This document shows positions 60,003 to 64,000 of a stretch of 64,000 bases of DNA, piece by piece (positions within the stretch are counted from its first letter, which is position 1; each line of letters starts with the position of its first letter). The notes under the pieces are model-generated. The model made no database searches. It saw nothing but the letters and a program-made list of their open reading frames with translations, and was not told the DNA's origin. The position numbers and the translations under genes are program-made. This stretch comes from Hyaloraphidium curvatum (lineage: Eukaryota > Monoblepharomycota > Hyaloraphidiomycetes > Hyaloraphidiales > Hyaloraphidiaceae), in the NCBI GenBank assembly GCA_025558095.1, contig JAIVFI010000015.1, forward strand, positions 434,001 through 498,000, read 5' to 3'.

Positions 60003-60222
60003 TCGGGCGGGGCGGACAGCCAGGGATTCTTGGTGTTTGCGTGCGGTGCTGCAATGGGAATGCTACGATCTCTTCTTCGTGCTTGCTCTGGTGCCAAGTC
60101 CTGCGACCACCGATCGCGCGTTCAAAGTGCATGGTGACCAGCATCAGTCAATTCCATCGAGCATTACATAGAGGTATAGTCGGACCGAGGCCTTCCGGGT
60201 GCCCCGACCGGTGCTCATCAGC

Positions 60223-61733
60223 TCATGCCCTCAGCGCGGCGTGGCGCACGTCCAGATCGCCGCTGCCCGCGCTCCCGTAGCCACTGTCGTTGCTCACGGA
60301 GCGGAACACGGGGTAGCCCGCGACGGGCGCGCAGCCCCACGGGGCAATGTCCGCCGGCGCGGCCGCCGGCGACGGGTACGCTGCGGCTGCGAAGCACGCC
60401 TCGGCGTTGCGCGCGCGGCTGCGCTCGACGACGGCGGTCATGAATGCCGCCAGCGCCTCGGCCGTGCGCCGCAGCAGGCACGCCTGGATGCGCTTCATGC
60501 TCTCGACCGCCGCCGAGCTGCGCGTGGCGCGGCGCGACGAGGTCGATGCGGAGAGCAGCAGCCCGACGGCGTACCACTCGTCGTCGACGGCGTCGGCCGG
60601 CACCGGCACGGCGGACGCCTCCAGCGGCGCCAGCGCGCGGCGGTTGAGCAGCGGGTACGCCGCGGCGACCTTGTCCAGCGGCGCGAGCCACTCGTGGCGC
60701 AGCATGGCCTCGGCAGTCATCGGGTGCGCGGGGTCCAGCCCGGCCTCGATGAAGCCGCGCGCGGCGTGCGAGATCGCGGCGGGGTATGTGAGGCGGGTGC
60801 CCAGCGGGCGCACCGGCCCGCAGGTGTTGCGGATCTCGGCCTCGAGCGACTGGATGGAGGTGCTCCGGAACGGGAAGTAGCCTTGCAGCATCCTGGGGAA
60901 GGGGAGCGAGGTCAGGGGTGTTCTTCGCAGGGCGCTGCGGTTCGTGCTCACCCAAAGACCGAGACGCAGAGCGCCCAGACGTCGTTGGCCTGCGCGATGT
61001 CGGCGCTCATGCCGGGCAGCCGCGACGGCGAGCCGTTGGGGAGGATGGTGCCGACGGTGGTGCCGTACCGCTCGGCGAGGATGGCGGCGTTGCACACCCA
61101 GCTCGACGAGTAGTGCACGCAGCCGACGGTCTCGCGCATCTCCGAGGCCGATGCGACGAGCGCGCTCAGGTTGAAGTCGATGAGCTTGACGAGCGGGAAC
61201 GGGAGCGGGTTGCCTGGCGTGCGCGGGGCGACGACCATGATGTTGTCGAGCTTGACGTCGCGGTGCACGACGCCGCGGGCGTGCAGGTGCTGCAGCGCGC
61301 GCAGGCACTGCACGGCGACCACGCGCGCCTCGTCCTCGGGCAGGCGGCCGCCGCGGCCGTGCTGGCCCAGGTAGTCGAACAGCTCGACGCCGTCGACGGC
61401 CTCCTCGAACACGTGCACGGCGGCGTCGTCGAACACGGCGTCGTACAGCTTGACGACGTTCGGGTGGTCGGCGACCGCGAGCACGGCGAGCTCGCGCAGC
61501 ACGTAGAGCTTCTGCTTCTCGCGCGCCGCGCCGCTGTGCGCAGAGAGGTCCGTGGTCTTGCACACCGCGCGGCGGCCGCTGGCGGCGTGCACCGCGCGGC
61601 GCACCGTCGAGAAGGAGCCCTTGCCGAGCGTCTCGCCGACGATCCACTGGCCGATGACTCGGCCGGCGGGCGGCGCCGGGGCGAACGCCGTGTCGCGGGG
61701 ACTCAGTGGTGGCGATGGGTAGCCGGAGGGCAT
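60223..61733 (-). CDS. Protein kinase with atypical DFN motif and rearranged activation segment
   Basis: Exons 61733-60952 and 60892-60223; 483 aa. Kinase motifs: 'LGKGSFSTVRRAV' (residues 36-48), catalytic Lys-59 ('AVCK'), αC Glu-81, 'HRDVKLDN' (157-164) and 'IDFNLSA' (185-191), where DFG is replaced by DFN. The normal 'GTxxYxAPE' is absent: after 'GCVHYSS' comes a ~35-residue Ser/Gly/Pro-containing segment before 'DVWALCVSVFGMLQGYFPF' (subdomain IX). The C-terminal ~170 residues are Ala/Arg-rich with low-complexity runs. Lys, both Asp and Glu are kept, so catalysis is possible. No subfamily is recognised. Confidence 0.8.
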
Positions 61734-62591
61734 TGTGGTGAATCGTGGGTTGGCGGCCAGTTGTTGAAAGGACCTTGGCGAGACGCGAGGGACGCTGAGG
61801 ACTATAAGGGCGCAGAGGGGCGCGATTCCCTGGCCTCATTTTTTTCGTACCCTCTATCCCTTGGAGGGGGCGCAGTTGAGAAATGACCGACCGAACCAGC
61901 CGCGACACGTCACCAAGCTACGCGGAGTGAGCGCAGACGCAACATTACAAGTCGCTGGCCAGTGATATCGCAGCCCAGCAGGGGCGTCCCTGCTCTAGCA
62001 AGGGACGAAAATGCCATCCCTTGGATGGTACGTCACTGTCCCTCAAAAGGGATTGAAGGGATGACGATCCCAGGATTTTCACGAGTGAATGACTCAAGTC
62101 TGTTCTATTGCTGACGAATTGCCACAGCGTCCCAGGGATTACTGTGCGCCTTCCGCGGACGTCCGCGGGACTGGCGAAGGAGCCGATGTTTTGTTCACGC
62201 GACCATACCAGCACCGCCAAGGCTATCCCGAAAATCTCGGGTCCTTTGTTCCGCGGAACTTCCAAACAAGCTGACTTCGAATCTGAAGTGCAGTTCCGGC
62301 AACTTCGAAACTCTATCGATATTGAGCCATTTTGGTCCATTAGGGAGATGGCCAGCAAGGGCAGGGACGGAAGTGGACGGAACCGAAAATGCCAGACGTC
62401 CGTTGGGTCCATCACCATCGTGCTTCGCAGCCCACCGCATCATCGAGCAATAGGTCCGATTGTATTCCAAAGCTTTGGTCTCGTTTTGCTGTCACTTCCG
62501 AGCGCAAGGGCGGGGCGGGGTCAGGGCACTGGGTCGGGCCCGCGGGCCGCAGATCAAACTGTCCGCCCGACTGCCCCCCATCGCCACGAAA
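61734..62591. other. 858-bp intergenic region between the kinase and MAPEG genes
   Basis: Largest gap in the window. No coding exon is supported. The part 61977-62060 is rich in inverted repeats, and an AT-richer, non-GC-biased stretch spans about 62230-62360. Confidence 0.4.
61977..62028. repeat. Two short perfect inverted repeats in tandem
   Basis: AGCAGGG/CCCTGCT arms (7 bp, 4-nt spacer) occupy 61977-61994, and CCATCC/GGATGG arms (6 bp, 3-nt spacer) occupy 62014-62028. Nearby half-sites AAGGGAC and AAGGGAT recur. They could be dimeric transcription-factor sites upstream of the kinase or MAPEG gene. Confidence 0.5.
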
Positions 62592-63178
62592 ATGGCCCTC
62601 CCCCGCTCGGAAATCATCAAGCCCCTCTGCGGCCTCGTCGGCGTGACCGCCGTCGTCTGGGTGAAGCTGTTCAGGGACCGCTTCGCCGAAATCGCCGAGC
62701 GCAAGATCACCCCCGAGTCGGTTGGACGTGCCGCCGTGCGCCTCGCGGGCTGACCCCCCTGGGACGGATCAGGGAGTTTTCGGCAGAGCCTGCCAAGCGC
62801 GTTGTGCTCAGGGACGTGAACGCCAGCGACAACTTGAAGAATCTCTTCGAGGTGAACTTGGACCGCTCCTGCCCTTGCGGACGTCGTTCACCCGTCGACA
62901 AAAAGGTCCCGACCCTCTTCACGACCCTCTGCCTGTCCCTCGCCGCCACCGACCGCGTTACCACCACCTTCTACCGCGGGGCTTGGTTGTACGTTGCCCT
63001 CAGGGCCGTCCACTCGACGATTCACTCGACCTATAACTACGCGAGTTTTCCGTGCCTTGAGCTGGGTCGGGGCTGACCCGATCTGCAGGTTCCGCACAGG
63101 TTCGGCGTGTACATCTTGAGCTCCCTCGTATTGTGGGGGATGTGGGGCAAGCTGGCGTGGGAGCTCTTCCGATCGTGA
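62592..63178 (+). CDS. MAPEG-family membrane protein
   Basis: Exons 62592-62720, 62789-62851, 62906-63040, 63089-63178; 138 aa with about four membrane helices, the MAPEG size. Telling segments: 'LCGLVGVTAVVWVKLFRDR', 'DVNASDNLKNLFEVPVLFTT', and 'ALRAVHSTIHSTYNYVPHRF' (the R-HS-YN signature). MAPEG proteins include glutathione transferases and peroxidases, but many microbial members are uncharacterised. The third intron begins GC (GCGAGT at 63041) rather than GT; removing it restores 'TYNYVPHRF' exactly. Confidence 0.85.
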
Positions 63179-63387
63179 ACCGTTCCCTGTTTCGATTCCC
63201 CTTTCCCTTGGAGTTGGACAGTAGCTGTCGCTGTATGCCCTTCCGTAATCGTACTTCTATTGCGCACCGAGCCGAGCAGATTCTTTCCCTCGTAGTCGTC
63301 CAAATGATCGATTGCAAGGCGTCCGTCAACAACCAACATTGGAACCGGGACGCGCCTCAACGCGCTGCTCCTGCCGACGTTGCCGCG

Positions 63388-64000
63388 ATGTTCGGCCGCA
63401 AATCGGGCCCGAACTTCGGCAGCCCGTTCGACCCCGCCCGCGCGCCGCCCCCGCCGGGCGCGAAGCGCGAGCCGCCGCCGCTCCTCGGCCGCCGCGTTGG
63501 CCGCATCGCGGGCGCCACCCTCGCCGCCGGCGCCTTCCTGCTGGGGACGTACACGGTGTTCGAGGTGCAGCGCGTGCGCAACCTGCCGCCGCCCGGGCCC
63601 GACGCGACCGACTTGGCGCGGCAGCGCGACCATTCGGGCGTGTTCAACGCGATCGCGCGAGACTACGACGGGGACGTCGACGGCACCGAGCTGTGGTCGC
63701 TGATGCGGCTGATGCGCCGCCGGCTGGTCTCGCAAGCCAAGGGGGACGTGCTCGAGGTGGCCGCGGGCACGGCCAGGAACTTCCGATACTACCGCCCCAA
63801 GGACATCAAGTCCATCACCCTGACGGACACGAGCCAGGGCATGCTGGACGTGGCGAAGGAAAAGTGGCGCGCCCACGTGCGCTCGGATCCGGGCACGCTG
63901 CGCGCGCTGCCGGCCTACTTCTACGCCGTGGACGCGCACAGGCTGCCCGCCCCGGACGCGACCTTCGACACGGTGGTCTCCACCTTTGGCGTGTGCTCGT
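63388..64000 (+). CDS. OMS1-like mitochondrial membrane-anchored SAM-dependent methyltransferase (3' truncated by window)
   Basis: Starts at 63388 and runs open to the window end (~204 codons seen). A Pro/Arg-rich N-terminus precedes a membrane helix ('VGRIAGATLAAGAFLLGTYT', residues ~36-56), then a class I methyltransferase: motif I 'GDVLEVAAGTARNFRYY', 'ITLTDTSQGMLDVAKEKW' and 'YFYAVDAHRLPAPDATFDTV'. The helix-plus-methyltransferase layout matches OMS1/METTL7-type proteins. Yeast Oms1 is a mitochondrial inner-membrane protein; its methyl acceptor is not certain. Confidence 0.8.
   Translation, partial: MFGRKSGPNFGSPFDPARAPPPPGAKREPPPLLGRRVGRIAGATLAAGAFLLGTYTVFEVQRVRNLPPPGPDATDLARQRDHSGVFNAIARDYDGDVDGTELWSLMRLMRRRLVSQAKGDVLEVAAGTARNFRYYRPKDIKSITLTDTSQGMLDVAKEKWRAHVRSDPGTLRALPAYFYAVDAHRLPAPDATFDTVVSTFGVCS

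Noticed and set aside
60918-61886. 322-aa plus-strand frame opposite the kinase
   Set aside because: Shadow of the kinase exon; composition dominated by Arg, Gly, Asp and Val with no family signal.

Overview
This is a gene-dense, GC-rich nuclear window from a eukaryote with many short spliceosomal introns (mostly 45-70 nt, donors commonly GTGGGT, GTGAGT, GTAGGC). The protein families point to a fungus: a Bot1p/mS35-type mitoribosomal protein, a coiled-coil septin, Wee1, an XRN2/Rat1 with CCHC knuckle, PTPA/Rrd and a rhodanese-PTP. Animal-like orthologues (NRDE2, PPIL1, CTDSPL2, CSN8, MMTAG2-like, BRE1) make an early-diverging (chytrid-grade) fungus more likely than a yeast; that lineage call is inference. 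Gene models were built by hand by joining exons in frame at GT/GC...AG borders, so they are spliced models and not single ORFs.

Layout. 1-0.74 kb: 3' end of a LINE-type retrotransposon. 1-3.5 kb: three mitochondrial-translation genes (mS35, mL45/Tim44-like, bL32m). 3.8-9 kb: two chromatin genes, NAP1 and BRE1, converging. 9-12.8 kb: NRDE2 and a tiny complex I subunit (NDUFA3-like). 13-16.5 kb: glycine dehydrogenase. 16.9-21.4 kb: Wee1, a hidden TOM5, a coiled-coil protein overlapping it antisense, and cis-prenyltransferase. 21.5-28 kb: RAD23, rhodanese-PTP, CTDSPL2-like phosphatase. 28-33.5 kb: PPIL1, ARV1, septin, CSN8. 33.5-41.5 kb: PRP16 and RPN2. 41.7-46.4 kb: MMTAG2-like, IWR1, class III CoA-transferase. 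46.5-51 kb: an unrecognised Cys-rich protein, a TATA-driven 59-residue zinc-ribbon microprotein, and PTPA. 51-55 kb: RAT1/XRN2. 55-59.4 kb: a Baeyer-Villiger-like flavin monooxygenase divergent from an MFS transporter. 59.5-64 kb: a small membrane protein, an atypical kinase, a MAPEG protein and an OMS1-like methyltransferase running off the window.

Genes mostly alternate strand, with divergent starts often 10-200 bp apart and convergent stops as close as 13-14 bp. Functional themes are RNA processing and decay (NRDE2, PRP16, PPIL1, RAT1), Pol II/chromatin (BRE1, NAP1, IWR1, CTD-like phosphatase), proteolysis (RPN2, RAD23, CSN8) and mitochondria (mS35, mL45-like, bL32m, NDUFA3-like, TOM5, GLDC, OMS1-like). 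I found no RNA genes, CRISPR arrays or viral genes. The most original candidates are the 59-aa zinc-ribbon microprotein, the antisense-overlapping TOM5, a recurrent intron branch-site word (CTGACGCG), and two apparent GC-AG introns.
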